From Sansalvadorimonas sp965221135 (GTDB lineage Bacteria > Pseudomonadota > Gammaproteobacteria > Pseudomonadales > Endozoicomonadaceae): 64,000 bases of DNA. Location: the NCBI GenBank assembly GCA_965221135.1, contig CBDCRZ010000121.1:1-64000 (forward strand), written 5' to 3'. Below, one piece after another: positions 40,266-50,336 of this stretch. The number at the start of each line of letters is the position of its first letter. The first letter of the stretch is position 1. Under the pieces are notes generated by a model. The model was given only the letters and a program-made list of their open reading frames with translations. It was not told where the DNA came from and ran no database searches. The position numbers and the translations under genes are program-made.

Positions 40266-43200
40266 ATGGCAAATTCCTACGGTCAAACCTGGTGGGGCGA
40301 GCAGTGGCTTGCGGCTTTCAACGGCATAGATGACACCAACCGCCTGCCCCGGGGACGACGTTACGCTGGGAATGGTTCAGTCACAGCTATTGAAATACAG
40401 GGAACAACCACCAAAGCTGATGTTCAAGGGCGAAAGCGCAGGCCCTATAGTGTCACTGTCAGCCTGCCTGGTTTTTCCGCAAAAGTGCAAAAGAGCATTC
40501 TGGAAACAGTCAACAGCAACCCTGCGGTATTGGCCAGGTTACTCAACCGCCAGCTTCCGGAACAAACTCTGGAACTGCTAACGCAGCAAAACATTTCGTT
40601 ATTCCCTCGCAACTGGAAAGATATGAAAGCCAGTTGCTCCTGCCCGGACTGGGCCGTGCCCTGCAAACATATTGCCGCCATTATCTATCTGATAGCCAAC
40701 GAGATTGATAAAAATCCGTTTCTGGTGTTTGAGCTCCATGGTATGGATCTGATCACGGCCATGGAAAAACAGTCCGGGGTTGCACTGGCAAGCCTGGACG
40801 CCCCTGAGCAATACCTTGATCACTGGCACCCTGAACCCGTTATTAAGAACTGGGACATTCCCGGAACACCTGTATTTGAAACACTGGATCTGGCCACCGT
40901 TGAACCTTTGAATGAACGCATATTCAGTATTCTCGGTAGTAACCCGCTTTTTTACAGCAAAGATTTTCGGACGGTCATGGCAGGTATTTATAAGCGGGCA
41001 GCCCGTTGTGCTGCCCTGTTTGACAATACCAGTGACAACAACAATAACTTTGATGACAGCTGCTCCCCTAACAGCAGCGGAGCAATCACAGACTTCGATC
41101 GCCTTTCTCTGGTCGTTGATGAAAGAGGACAGTTTCAGTCTATTGAGGTTGAAGGTGAGACCACACGCCCTGACATCACAACAGCCATGGACTGGAGCCG
41201 GCTTCTGCAGTCGCTGCATACCAGCCAGAGCCCGGAAACCACACGACACTATCACCATGCCATGATGTGGCAGCTGCTCTACCGTCTGGCGATAAAACTG
41301 GTCACACAGCAAGCCTGCATTCCTGCTGTATATCAGCAATCAGATGATAAAACCCTGATTCACTGGCACCCCGCGCTAATGAGTGAGCCGGTCAAAGCAC
41401 TGCTGGAACGGCTGTATACACTCTGCCCGCCCGATCTTGTTCTGCTCTCCCATACCCCAAAACGGCGCCGCAAGGCTGTCCTTTATTATGCAGATGGCAA
41501 AACACAGGTCGATGCAGCCCTGCACGGATTGATTAGCCTGTTTACCCTCACAGCCCTGTCGCAATCCCCCGGCAGCCTTGTTACGGAAGATATCTGCCAG
41601 CTGTTTTTTGGCAACACTCCCTGCCTGTTTAACAGCTTTGAAACGCTTGAATATCCGAAGGTTATCCGCAACTGGCTAAACAGGCTGACTCTCGGTGAAC
41701 GAAGCCATCGGCTTCATCTGGTTGTTGAAGAGGATGAGCCCGAACTCGCCGTGTCCGTGCAGGTTGAACAGGAAGGTACGATGCATCCGCTGGCTCTTTT
41801 GCTCGGCAGCCCGGAACTGTCGTCTACAAAAATCAGCATTCTCACCGACCTGGCTTTATTGGCTGATTATCTGCCAGATATTGAAACGTTATACAGCACA
41901 CCCAATAGCAAACAGCAGCCGTCTTCACTCAGCTATACCCTCGAGGCTTTCACTCCACTCTTCCTGAAAACACTTCCCGCGTTGAAAATGCTGGGTATCC
42001 AGCTGGTGTTACCAAAAAGCCTGCGCAATCTGGCCTACCCGCAACTCAGCCTGTCTCTTGCTAAAGACGACAGCGACAAGCCGGCCAGTTATCTCAACCT
42101 TGACCAGTTGCTCCGATTTAACTGGCAGGTCGCCATTGGAGATAAACGAGTCTCTGCAGACGAGTTTCTGGCTCTGGTCAGCGGTGCGTCCGGACTGGTA
42201 AAAATGCTGGACCAGTATGTCATGCTGGATGATTCCCGGCTGCGGCAACTGCTGAAAAAGCTCACAAACCTGCCTGAATCCCTGTCCAGGATGCAATTGC
42301 TTAAAGCCGGCCTGTCGGGGGAACTGGATGGCGCCAAAGTGGATTTGGCTGCCTGCGCGGAAGAACTGTTCAACCAGCTGCTCAGAGGCGACCCGGCACC
42401 CTTGCCACAAGGACTTGACGCAAAACTGCGTCCTTATCAGCAACGAGGCTTTGAATGGATGGCCCAGAACGCCCGTGTCGGTTTTGGCTCTCTGCTGGCA
42501 GACGACATGGGGCTGGGAAAAACCTTACAGGTGATCACCCTGCTACTGCACCAGAAGGAATCCGGCCAGCTGGATACACGAAAAGGGCTGGTTGTTGCCC
42601 CCACTTCTTTGCTGACCAACTGGCGAAAAGAAATTCAGCGATTTGCTCCTGACCTCAGGGTTCTGATTTATCACGGCAACCAGCGCAATCTGGATAGGGA
42701 TGAACACGATATCATTCTCACCAGCTACGGTCTTATCCGTTTAGATAGCGCCACATTCAGCAAGCCGCGTTGGCGCACACTGGTGATTGATGAGGCTCAG
42801 ACGATTAAAAACCCGGGCACCAAACAGACCAAAGCCATCAAAAACCTTAAGGCCGATATTCGGATTGGTTTAAGCGGAACGCCGGTTGAAAATCGTCTGC
42901 GGGAATACTGGAGCCTGTTTGACTACACCAACAAAGGTTACCTGGGCACTCAGAAGAAATTTCATGAAGAGTTCGCCTCCCCTATTGAAAACGACCGGGA
43001 TCAGGAGAGCCTGGACAGGTTTCGTAAAATCACCGCCCCCTTTATTCTCCGTCGTCTGAAAACCGATAAGAATGTTATCAGTGATCTGCCTGCCAAAGTC
43101 GAAAGCAACCGCTATTGCAGCTTGAGCCCACAACAGGCCTCCCTGTACCAAAGCACAGTTGACAGTATTATGGAGGATCTGCAGTCCAGTGATGAAGGCA

Positions 43201-43820
43201 TTGAACGTAAGGGCTTGATTTTCAAACTGCTCAATGCCCTCAAACAGATCTGCAACTCTCCCGCTCAGTTCCTCAACCATGAGCAAGCGCTGGTATCGGA
43301 ATCCGGAAAGCTGGACACCTTTGTAGAGCTTATCCGGGAGGCAAGAGATGCTGAAGAGAAGGTGTTGATCTTTACCCAGTACACTACGATGGGAAAGTTA
43401 CTGGCAAACACGCTGCACCAGGAACTGGCGCTGGATGCCCCGTTCCTTCATGGTGCCCTGTCCCGCAATAAACGGGACGCAATAGTGGATAACTTCCAGA
43501 ACAACCCCCGTACCCGTGTCCTGATTCTCTCCCTCAAGGCTGGCGGCACCGGTTTGAATTTGACCTCCGCCAGCCAGGTGATTCATTACGACCTGTGGTG
43601 GAACCCGGCTGTCGAAGCTCAGGCAACCGACCGGGCCTATCGCATCGGCCAGAAGAAAAACGTGCAGGTACACCGGTTGATTACCGAGAATACTTTTGAA
43701 GAAAAAATTGATGCCATGATTCAAAGTAAAAAAGAACTGGCAGAGTTAACAGTTTCCAGCGGTGAACAGTGGATTTCTGAGCTCTCAGACAAGGATCTGC
43801 GAGAACTGGTTTCACTTTGA
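40266..43820 (+). CDS. SWIM-domain SNF2 family helicase
   Basis: 1,184 residues. A SWIM zinc finger CSCPDWAVPCKH lies near residue 120. The SNF2 ATPase is C-terminal: RPYQQRGFEWM, LADDMGLGKTLQVI (Walker A), LVIDEAQTIKNP (DEAQ box), LSGTPVENRLREYWSLFDY, RRLKTDK, then FTQYTTMGKLL, ILSLKAGGTGLNLT and QATDRAYRIGQ. This is the bacterial SNF2 type with N-terminal SWIM, often seen near defence and mobile loci. It would translocate on DNA. A terminator follows. Confidence 0.9.
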   Translation: MANSYGQTWWGEQWLAAFNGIDDTNRLPRGRRYAGNGSVTAIEIQGTTTKADVQGRKRRPYSVTVSLPGFSAKVQKSILETVNSNPAVLARLLNRQLPEQTLELLTQQNISLFPRNWKDMKASCSCPDWAVPCKHIAAIIYLIANEIDKNPFLVFELHGMDLITAMEKQSGVALASLDAPEQYLDHWHPEPVIKNWDIPGTPVFETLDLATVEPLNERIFSILGSNPLFYSKDFRTVMAGIYKRAARCAALFDNTSDNNNNFDDSCSPNSSGAITDFDRLSLVVDERGQFQSIEVEGETTRPDITTAMDWSRLLQSLHTSQSPETTRHYHHAMMWQLLYRLAIKLVTQQACIPAVYQQSDDKTLIHWHPALMSEPVKALLERLYTLCPPDLVLLSHTPKRRRKAVLYYADGKTQVDAALHGLISLFTLTALSQSPGSLVTEDICQLFFGNTPCLFNSFETLEYPKVIRNWLNRLTLGERSHRLHLVVEEDEPELAVSVQVEQEGTMHPLALLLGSPELSSTKISILTDLALLADYLPDIETLYSTPNSKQQPSSLSYTLEAFTPLFLKTLPALKMLGIQLVLPKSLRNLAYPQLSLSLAKDDSDKPASYLNLDQLLRFNWQVAIGDKRVSADEFLALVSGASGLVKMLDQYVMLDDSRLRQLLKKLTNLPESLSRMQLLKAGLSGELDGAKVDLAACAEELFNQLLRGDPAPLPQGLDAKLRPYQQRGFEWMAQNARVGFGSLLADDMGLGKTLQVITLLLHQKESGQLDTRKGLVVAPTSLLTNWRKEIQRFAPDLRVLIYHGNQRNLDRDEHDIILTSYGLIRLDSATFSKPRWRTLVIDEAQTIKNPGTKQTKAIKNLKADIRIGLSGTPVENRLREYWSLFDYTNKGYLGTQKKFHEEFASPIENDRDQESLDRFRKITAPFILRRLKTDKNVISDLPAKVESNRYCSLSPQQASLYQSTVDSIMEDLQSSDEGIERKGLIFKLLNALKQICNSPAQFLNHEQALVSESGKLDTFVELIREARDAEEKVLIFTQYTTMGKLLANTLHQELALDAPFLHGALSRNKRDAIVDNFQNNPRTRVLILSLKAGGTGLNLTSASQVIHYDLWWNPAVEAQATDRAYRIGQKKNVQVHRLITENTFEEKIDAMIQSKKELAELTVSSGEQWISELSDKDLRELVSL

Positions 43821-43836
43821 GGTTGTAAAGAAGACG

Positions 43837-43931
43837 CACTCCCTGAAGTTCCAGGGGAGTGTTCTTACAAAAGAACCTTCATCTTTTTCAAGAGGCAATA
43901 TTACGAAGCCTGGTCGAGAACAGACCAGGCT
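43837..43931. terminator. Terminator-like hairpin cluster after the SNF2 gene
   Basis: CACTCCCT...AGGGGAGTG (43837-43861, one bulge) followed by TTCTT, then GTTCTT-ACAA-AAGAAC (43861-43876), then a perfect 9-bp stem AGCCTGGTC...GACCAGGCT (43907-43931). The first is the likely rho-independent terminator of the SNF2 gene. Confidence 0.55.
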
Positions 43932-44220
43932 CTGACAGGTTACTTTTTGCTCCCGGAATGATCATCGAACAAGTCTTGGCCCGTGCCCCATAAAGATAAA
44001 CAACATCAATAGCTTCCAGCTGGCAGATACTGGTAACAAGCTTTTCCTTATCAAGTTCAGCCAGAAAATTCCTTCCTGATGGTCAGTATGTGCGAATCAG
44101 GTGATTGCTTGCTTTGATCAAGGACCCTGAAGTGAATCGCAACCCTTAAAAAAAACCATGGAACCCAGCCTATGAAATAACGAATTTTATTCTCGATAGC
44201 GACTCCTGAATAAGCGGCTA

Positions 44221-44347
44221 TCCGTGCTCCCGTTCTCTAGACAAATAAGGCAGTCGAGGCACAAAAAAGCCACGCTAAAGGTGGCTCTACTCTGGCTTAT
44301 GTTATCGTATAGCCGCCTGTTGACGTGCGTGTAGGTCACATACACTC
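44221..44347. repeat. Dispersed hairpin repeat, copy 2 (diverged)
   Basis: Shares ACAAATAAGG, AAGCCAC...GTGGCT, TATCGTATAGCCGCC and GTGTAGGTCACATACAC with the other copies. It is the most diverged; the central palindrome is degraded (TATGTTATCGTA) while the other two hairpins are kept. Confidence 0.75.
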
Positions 44348-44662
44348 AGACTGATCGTATCTCCCAGAACGAACTAGACCATAATGTTAGGAGGCTTTAA
44401 AAAGACCTGTCTAGCACCGTCCCGACAGAACCTCTGCAGGGATTAGAATCACAGACAATATTGTTAAAAAGCTGAGCTTTCAGACAGTTTCGGAAGTAGA
44501 CAACAGTCATTCACACAACGCACACTCCCCGTTTCACACAGCCACACACCAAAACAGTCCCGGTCAATAGTGTTACCGGTACTTCAAAATACCCGGTTTG
44601 GGGCAGAATTTCCTGACCTCGGCGGGCTACCCAGACCAGTGTGTATCGCCCTTTCAAGAAAT

Positions 44663-44707
44663 GGGTTTAAATTTACCGCGATTTGTACACTCTAAAGATA
44701 CATTTAC
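44663..44707. promoter_or_regulatory. abiE-type promoter remnant
   Basis: GTTTAAATTTACC followed by TGTACACTCTAAAGATACAT closely matches the sequence upstream of the abiEi remnant at 32930-32966. No antitoxin gene follows; the exonuclease gene on the other strand ends here. Confidence 0.5.
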
Positions 44708-44715
44708 CATATTCT

Positions 44716-45144
44716 TTAAACCAACTCTTGGGCAAAATAGTACTGTCGAATTGCGCGTGCATCTTCCAAAGCATTGTGCGGGACTTTAGATTTTGCATTA
44801 AACAATGTCTGATCCACAGTGATCGTAAAGGATCCCGGGCCAATATTACACCGATCCCAAGCCACCAATGCATCACAAAAGTGCTTAATATCATCAGGCC
44901 AATCAGCAATAATCTCTACTGTCCCTTCGGCAAACTGCCCAAGAAATTCCTGCAACCGTTCAGTGAACACATCCTGGGTTACCGGGTCCCTGCCCAACAC
45001 CGGCATGACATTATCCTGCACCCAATCAATGGGGTCGGCACACTCCAGAACCTCATAAAATTCATCACCATCCTCAGTCACCAGAGACATGGATATAAGC
45101 TGACCTTTATGGCCATTCCACTCACAGTCGATAAACAGCTTCAA
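44716..45144 (-). CDS. DEDD-type 3'-5' exonuclease (Rv2179c-like)
   Basis: 142 residues. MKLFIDCEWN gives the D-x-E of Exo I, ADWPDDIKHF fits the Exo II region, and HNALEDARAIR gives the His and Asp of DEDDh Exo III. Short stand-alone RNase-T/Rv2179c-like 3'-5' exoribonuclease. It starts 18 bases after abiEii and is probably cotranscribed, which makes a three-gene abiE operon. Confidence 0.75.
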   Translation of the reverse strand: MKLFIDCEWNGHKGQLISMSLVTEDGDEFYEVLECADPIDWVQDNVMPVLGRDPVTQDVFTERLQEFLGQFAEGTVEIIADWPDDIKHFCDALVAWDRCNIGPGSFTITVDQTLFNAKSKVPHNALEDARAIRQYYFAQELV

Positions 45145-45162
45145 CAGCTTTACCTCAGTTAC

Positions 45163-46083
45163 CTATAGAACAAACTCAGAAGAAGGTTCAACGCCATAAA
45201 GTCCTGCTCTCAGAGAGGAAAAAAGCTTGTGTAGAGAACCCTGCAAGAAACCCTCAAATTTTTCTTTACCCAATGTTCGCTGAAATACATCATTGGGTAA
45301 AAACCGGCGCATTTCATTTTTGAACGCACCATTAGCAATCATCTCAGGCAGGTTCTGAATGAGCCTCTCAAGGCCGACTTCAAAGTCATTAAGTCGGTAG
45401 TCTGCTACTTTCTTCCGAACCATTTCGACATCCATTTTGGCACCTTGCTGCTGTAACCACGGCAAGTCCCAAATATCCCGATATCGAATATAGTTTCGTG
45501 TAGCCGGTAAAGAGATCAGCTTATCAGCCATAACCTCGCTCAGGGTTTCAGTAAAAACCAGCGTGTCGCCATAGCCGTCTGGGAGAAAGTCGTAATTCAC
45601 CTGTAGGGGAAGAGCCTCTCTGGTATAGGCAGGAATATTTGCAATCTCAATTTTGATTCTTTGCCGAGGAACATCCTTGCGACGAGGCGCCGTAACAACA
45701 GAAATTTGCCACTTATCAATTTTCAGTTCCGCATAAGCAGGGTCCTTCTTTAAAGACGCAGGCTCCTTAACGGAAACCTCCAAGCCATAGCGTTCACCAA
45801 TATAGTCCTCAATACAGGTTTTCATATTGGCCAGTGAAACTGACGAGAAGTCCACGCCTCCGGCAAAATCCAGGTCCTCGCTGAAACGGTTTCCGCCATG
45901 ACATAAACGCAGTGCTGTCCCACCCTGGAAAACCAGCTGGTCAAGCAATCCCTCTCGCTCCAGACTGTAGAGAATGTCGTAGTGCAACAGCTCTTTTTCA
46001 ACAACGGGCCGCATGGTAGCAAGGGCATCGTTTTGCATAATACGATCAACCAGCCCGGCAAAGTCTTCAGTGGTCATCTTCAT
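45163..46083 (-). CDS. abiEii: AbiEii nucleotidyltransferase toxin
   Basis: About 306 residues from ATG 46083, which has GAGG 9 bases upstream. Core motifs: VFQGGTALRLCHGGNRFSED split as GGTALR...SEDLDFAGG (metal-binding residues), and DKLISLPATRNYIRYRDIWD, the AbiEii signature. AbiEii toxins transfer nucleotides to tRNA and cause abortive infection. The start overlaps the end of abiEi by 17 bases. Confidence 0.9.
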   Translation of the reverse strand: MKMTTEDFAGLVDRIMQNDALATMRPVVEKELLHYDILYSLEREGLLDQLVFQGGTALRLCHGGNRFSEDLDFAGGVDFSSVSLANMKTCIEDYIGERYGLEVSVKEPASLKKDPAYAELKIDKWQISVVTAPRRKDVPRQRIKIEIANIPAYTREALPLQVNYDFLPDGYGDTLVFTETLSEVMADKLISLPATRNYIRYRDIWDLPWLQQQGAKMDVEMVRKKVADYRLNDFEVGLERLIQNLPEMIANGAFKNEMRRFLPNDVFQRTLGKEKFEGFLQGSLHKLFSSLRAGLYGVEPSSEFVL

Positions 46084-46609
46084 AGACAAGATCCTCATCA
46101 ACCAGGTGAGTATTTCTGCCCACTCGTTTCAAATCACGATACGCTGCCTGCCTGGTAGCAATTTTTAATGGCCGCCCACGGTCAACTGTACTATCCAGAA
46201 TATCGGCCACTGAGCGCTGAGTATGGGTAAACTCCAATACGCCAAAAGAGGTTTGATACTCTCCCTTCCGGCCTGTCGTCATGATCGTAAGGCGGTCGAT
46301 CGGGATTTGGGAAATCGCGCCGTACTCAGAAAGTGCTGATTCGAGGCTGATATAGCTGTACTCTCCTCGCCGCAGGGTCACAGCAATCTGCTCCAGAGTA
46401 TCCCCTCTTCCAGCGTGAGACAGGGTGAAGCGGTAAACCCCTTTCAAGATGCGGCTGAGAATATTAGCCTCCACCAGCCTGGCCAGGCCTGCTTTTAAAG
46501 CCCTTGGAGTGTCCTCGGGGAAGATTTTGGCCAAATCCCGCGTAGTAAACACAGATCGCCTCTTTCGATCAAAATCTGAGAGGCGCTTGATAGCTGTTGT
46601 CTGGTCCAT
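46067..46609 (-). CDS. abiEi: AbiEi antitoxin / transcriptional repressor
   Basis: 180 residues. N-terminal winged helix (SVFTTRDLAKIFPEDTPRAL, LVEANILSRILKGVYRF) and the AbiEi core (LRRGEYSYISLESALSEYGA, TTGRKGEYQTSFGVLEFTHT). Represses the operon by binding repeats upstream. Two imperfect direct repeats lie at 46640-46710. Confidence 0.85.
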   Translation of the reverse strand: MDQTTAIKRLSDFDRKRRSVFTTRDLAKIFPEDTPRALKAGLARLVEANILSRILKGVYRFTLSHAGRGDTLEQIAVTLRRGEYSYISLESALSEYGAISQIPIDRLTIMTTGRKGEYQTSFGVLEFTHTQRSVADILDSTVDRGRPLKIATRQAAYRDLKRVGRNTHLVDEDLVYEDDH

Positions 46610-46639
46610 AGACCCAAAGCCTCATCTAGACATAATAGC

Positions 46640-46710
46640 CACTCAAGTATGGCCTTAACGTCCACATACAGCAAGAACCAAGTGGACACTTAAGGCACAC
46701 ATAAAAGACT
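46640..46710. promoter_or_regulatory. Paired sites upstream of abiEi
   Basis: AGTATGGCCTTAACGTCCACATA (first 20 bases from 46644) and AAGTGGACACTTAAGGCACA (from 46680) share a CTTAA core flanked by GG and CACATA. Two spaced copies fit the known two-site binding of AbiEi. Confidence 0.45.
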
Positions 46711-47329
46711 GTAGTCATTAGACCACTTCAGGACTGTGTGGTCTTTTGGGCTGTGCAGCACTAGTGCGTTCAATGCTCCCAAAATACCCGACCAACAACC
46801 TGATCCTACCATCTGTACGCTCCCTTCATCTGTGCAGAACCAGTCTTCAAAATACAGCGTAAAGAAATCAATACCGCTTTTACTAGTGCCACTAAAAAAT
46901 GATGATATCTTTGCCTCCGTTCCCACTACAAATAAGGGAATTGAGACACAAAAAAACCACTCTAAAAGTGGCCCTCTTCTGGCTTACGATATCGTATAGC
47001 CGCCTGTTGGTGTGCGTGTAGGTCACATACACTGCCATTTTCTTCTGCCGAAACAGTCTCATACCAAAACTCCCCTATTGAACAAACCGCTCTAACGCGG
47101 GACTTTTGTATATTTAAGGGAAACACATTTTCTGCATATCCTCCCTATCTAAGCCTATTGCTCGGCATTCTGTGTCTCACGTCTCCTAAAACGGGGAAAC
47201 AGATACAAAATCATTCCCCTTTTTTCTTCTGTTATTCCATACAGTTACAGGCACATTATACGACAGTGATTTTTGTTTCGATTTTGAGCAATGCCAAGGT
47301 TACGCGACAGAAAAAGGTACTTCTCTCTA
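46711..47329. other. Intergenic stretch carrying hairpin repeat copy 3
   Basis: No supported gene. It holds hairpin repeat copy 3 (46907-47047). The flanks are AT-rich and otherwise featureless. Confidence 0.5.
46907..47047. repeat. Dispersed hairpin repeat, copy 3
   Basis: Nearly identical to copy 1, including GGCTTACGATATCGTATAGCC minus symmetry and GTGTAGGTCACATACAC. The first hairpin changes from GCCAC/GTGGC to CCACT/AGTGG through two substitutions that keep a stem. Confidence 0.8.
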
Positions 47330-48276
47330 CTACTCAGTCAGAAAACCATCCAGCAACTCATCATCAATCCACCTATCCACTTCTAGCCAGAGTGGCAGAT
47401 GATCACTCAACTGGTTTTTAAACTTACCGAGCGTTAACTCCGGGAACAGTTCTTCATGGGATTCCCTGAAAAATCGAATGACACCTCCCTTCCCTGTAAA
47501 TCGCTCTTTTCGCGTTGGACTATGCAAAATCTGATCATACGTCGATTTCTCTGTCAGATTAGTACCCTGCACTTTGAGCATGGCGGGGGGCATTTGAAGA
47601 CTACCACTGGTTATCGCTTTGAAAGCACTACTCCGACGGCTCGGAATATTGAAATCACCCAAAACAATGAAATCCCGATCGGTTAGAAACTTAGACCCTC
47701 TACGCCTTCTATCCAATCTGCTAATTGACCAAGAGCTTTGGCTCTCGCCTTCACACCTCCACTCCAGCGGATATGGGCCGCCAACATGACAAAATCGAAG
47801 TTTCCAGCTCGAAAAGAGGCCATATATGGGGAACGCCACCAGTCAGGTGATATCTGTCTATATTCACCATCCGTGCCCCTTTCACGCAACGGGTCAGCCT
47901 CAGCAGCAAGCCCGGTAAACACAGCCGCTCTCTTGTCATAGACGTAAGCGATACGTTCCTGAAAACCCGCTGAATCACTCCGAAAGTCAGAGTAAACAAC
48001 CTTGTAATAGGGACCCAGGATCTCCATCACTCTCGACAAATCCCGCAGATCATCTCTCAACTCCGTTAACGCCAGTACGTCATACTGACCAATAATCTCC
48101 GCAATAAGATGAATAGCATCCTTCTTACGGGCAGCCTTGCCGAATTCCCGGATATTCCAGGTGCCGATGATAAGATTTTCATCCAGCATACTGGGAGGCA
48201 TGTTCGCTTCATCGATACGTGCGCGGATGAGTTTCAGCTTTTTAGCGGTTTCTTTCGATAATTTCCCATGGTGCAT
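47330..48276 (-). pseudogene. Endonuclease/exonuclease/phosphatase-family protein, one frameshift
   Basis: From ATG 48276 (AGGAG upstream): IIGTWNIREFGK, LALTELRDD, AHIRW then a base missing near 47693, then FIVLGDFNIPSR and LSDHLPLW. These are the ordered EEP metal-binding motifs. Combined length about 315 residues. As read, the catalytic GDFN and SDH motifs are out of frame with the start. Confidence 0.8.
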
Positions 48277-48309
48277 AACCTCACTCCTTGTTGAGATTTG
48301 TTCTGGCAT

Positions 48310-48743
48310 CCTCGGCCTTGAACATGACTCTTGATACTTATGTAAAGGCTCCCACTATTAGCAGCCCCAGTCAAAACAACGATCAACGCATCAACTTTCC
48401 GTTGAAATCAAAGAAAGGGCATAGACCAGTGATGTGGCGCTGGACTAATACAATATAGTGTCTGTCCGAAAACCCTAATCTCTTACTACTAAAGGCCTGA
48501 AGGGGTCATATAACCACGAAGTTTTTTCTTGAAACTTGGTTATATGCAGTATTTGGTGGTTTTGTATAGCTTCCTGCCTGAAGAGTATTTTTGAGCATAC
48601 CCGACCGTAAGTAATCAATGGCTGGGGGTATGATTCACTCCTGTGGGACACTAACCTTTCTGCAAGTGTGACTGACAAAGTTAATAACTTTTATACAAGT
48701 TTTCTGTCTAACTTCCAGATCATAAGCATAAGGAACGACCTCA
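48310..48743. other. Intergenic stretch with inverted repeats
   Basis: Holds the left 22-bp inverted repeat of the element at 48453-50336 and a long stem-loop, CATATAACC...GGTTATATG with inner AAGTTT...AAACTT (48507-48546). No gene seen. Confidence 0.5.
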
Positions 48744-50336
48744 ATGGATAGAATGTCAGACTTGGCTCAACTCCCCAGCACCACGCAGTCTACGATAAAG
48801 CGGCTACCCCTTGTAAGGCCAGACCGTCATGTGTCGCGCAGGTTATATGAATGGCATTCACCAACCCAGACCGAACGTAGAATGCTTGATCGTCTCGAAA
48901 ACCCTCAAATACCTGATTTGAGCCGATACAAATCCATTGTTAATAGATTGGCAGAACGAAAACTGTCAGGCACTGTTCTGGATGCAGAGTCCGTTGAGAG
49001 TATGTCATCAGCCCTGTGTATGTCCGGCATTGATTCACTAGAAAGGGCACTGGAACTGGAGTTGGATTTTATTCCTCCAGGGGTATTTTTTCACACTTGG
49101 TATCCTTTGCATAAGACAACCCTGTTTGATGGAAAAAACAATACCAAGGAACTCAACTATATCGATCAGACTATTGAAGAAGCAGAGCTTTTGGAGCGAC
49201 ATAATCTTCCGCTCCTATTGATTCACTCCACCCACACTTTGGGAGTGGATGAGGCCGAATACATGAAGGATTTATTCCAAGATCAAAAGAATATTCTTAA
49301 CCTGCATATCGAAGAAGACTTCCGGGGAGAATATCCTGACCAGAAGCTGAGTAAGATGGCGCATGGTGTCAAACGAATGGAAAGCCTGCGTTTTTGTGTT
49401 TTGTTGGATGCAGAGAATGTGTTGGGTATTGCTGTAGAAAAAGCAAATAGAACAGGTAAAAAAGATTTAGCTGCAAGAATACTAAAGCTCAGTGGCCAGT
49501 CCATCACTTATCTGGATTTTGCTTCCTCGTTACTTCGCCCCTATCTGTACGAGCTGGCTACCCCGAGTATTTTGTTTAGGGTGACGCCTGATCTTTACTA
49601 TGACATCAACGCAAGCAATACATTCTTCGCAGAAGCTTGGGAGCAGTTGGTAATGGCAAATGCCATATCACCAGACTCAGAAGGATGGGAGGTGATGTCA
49701 ATGAAAAGTGTTATGCGCCGTCACCTCAACGCTGGTAATTGGGAGGTTGGGGTTGGCAGACCTGAACTTATTCAGAGAAATGACAGGCTGCACACAGCTC
49801 TGCTTGATGGAGAAATTCTTCGCTCTGACAAAGATATCGTCTGGACACCATCAATCAGTTATCTCAGACGAGGTATGTCTCTTACTAAAGATTTACCTTT
49901 TGACAAGCTCAAAGATAATAAGGATCTACTAATCGCCGTTCAAAATGCATGCAGTGGTTCTATAACCGGTCAGAAATTAAGAAAACGTCAGGAATCTCTG
50001 CTAATAATACTAAGTGGTATGCAGCATTTGAAGATGTTCTATGGCGGTTCCGCTATGTCATGGTGTTAGCACCGCCCCAAAATGAACTGATTTCACCGGT
50101 TTTCAAGCGGATTCCCTGTCCGACATCAGCCAACGATCTTAAGTCGTCCCAGTGGGCGCCACTACATGGCGTTGACATCAGGCTTGTCTGCTCTTTCTCC
50201 TGCAAAGAAGTCAGCAAAGCAAGGATTACAGCAGACCAAGATAAACAAGGCCTGTTTCCCCCTATATTCTTCAATCGAATACAGGTGCCTAAGACCTTGT
50301 GCCACAAGGGTTTAGGTTTTCGGACAGGCACAATAT
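48453..50336. mobile_element. 1.9-kb segment bracketed by 22-bp inverted repeats
   Basis: ATATAGTGTCTGTCCGAAAA-CC (48453-48474) is matched in reverse complement at 50315-50336 with 20 of 22 bases identical. The segment encloses one unknown gene. It may be an insertion sequence with a diverged or non-canonical transposase, a cargo-bearing MITE-like unit, or two solo IS ends. Confidence 0.55.
48507..48546. repeat. Long stem-loop upstream of orphan gene
   Basis: CATATAACC and GGTTATATG pair, with inner AAGTTT/AAACTT arms and a T-rich loop. Could be an operator, or a subterminal repeat of the bracketed element. Confidence 0.55.

Larger units (their letters stand above)
43932..44715. other. Intergenic stretch
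   Basis: Between the hairpins and the exonuclease gene there is a roughly 55-codon open frame on the minus strand ending near 43888 (EKLVTSICQLEAIDVVYLYG) that I do not recognise, hairpin repeat copy 2 (44221-44347), and an abiE-type promoter remnant (44663-44707). Nothing else was found. Confidence 0.4.

Noticed and set aside
43888..44070. Minus-strand frame with EKLVTSICQLEAIDVVYLYG
   Set aside because: About 55 codons, no start or RBS, no recognised family; possibly a decayed gene tail.
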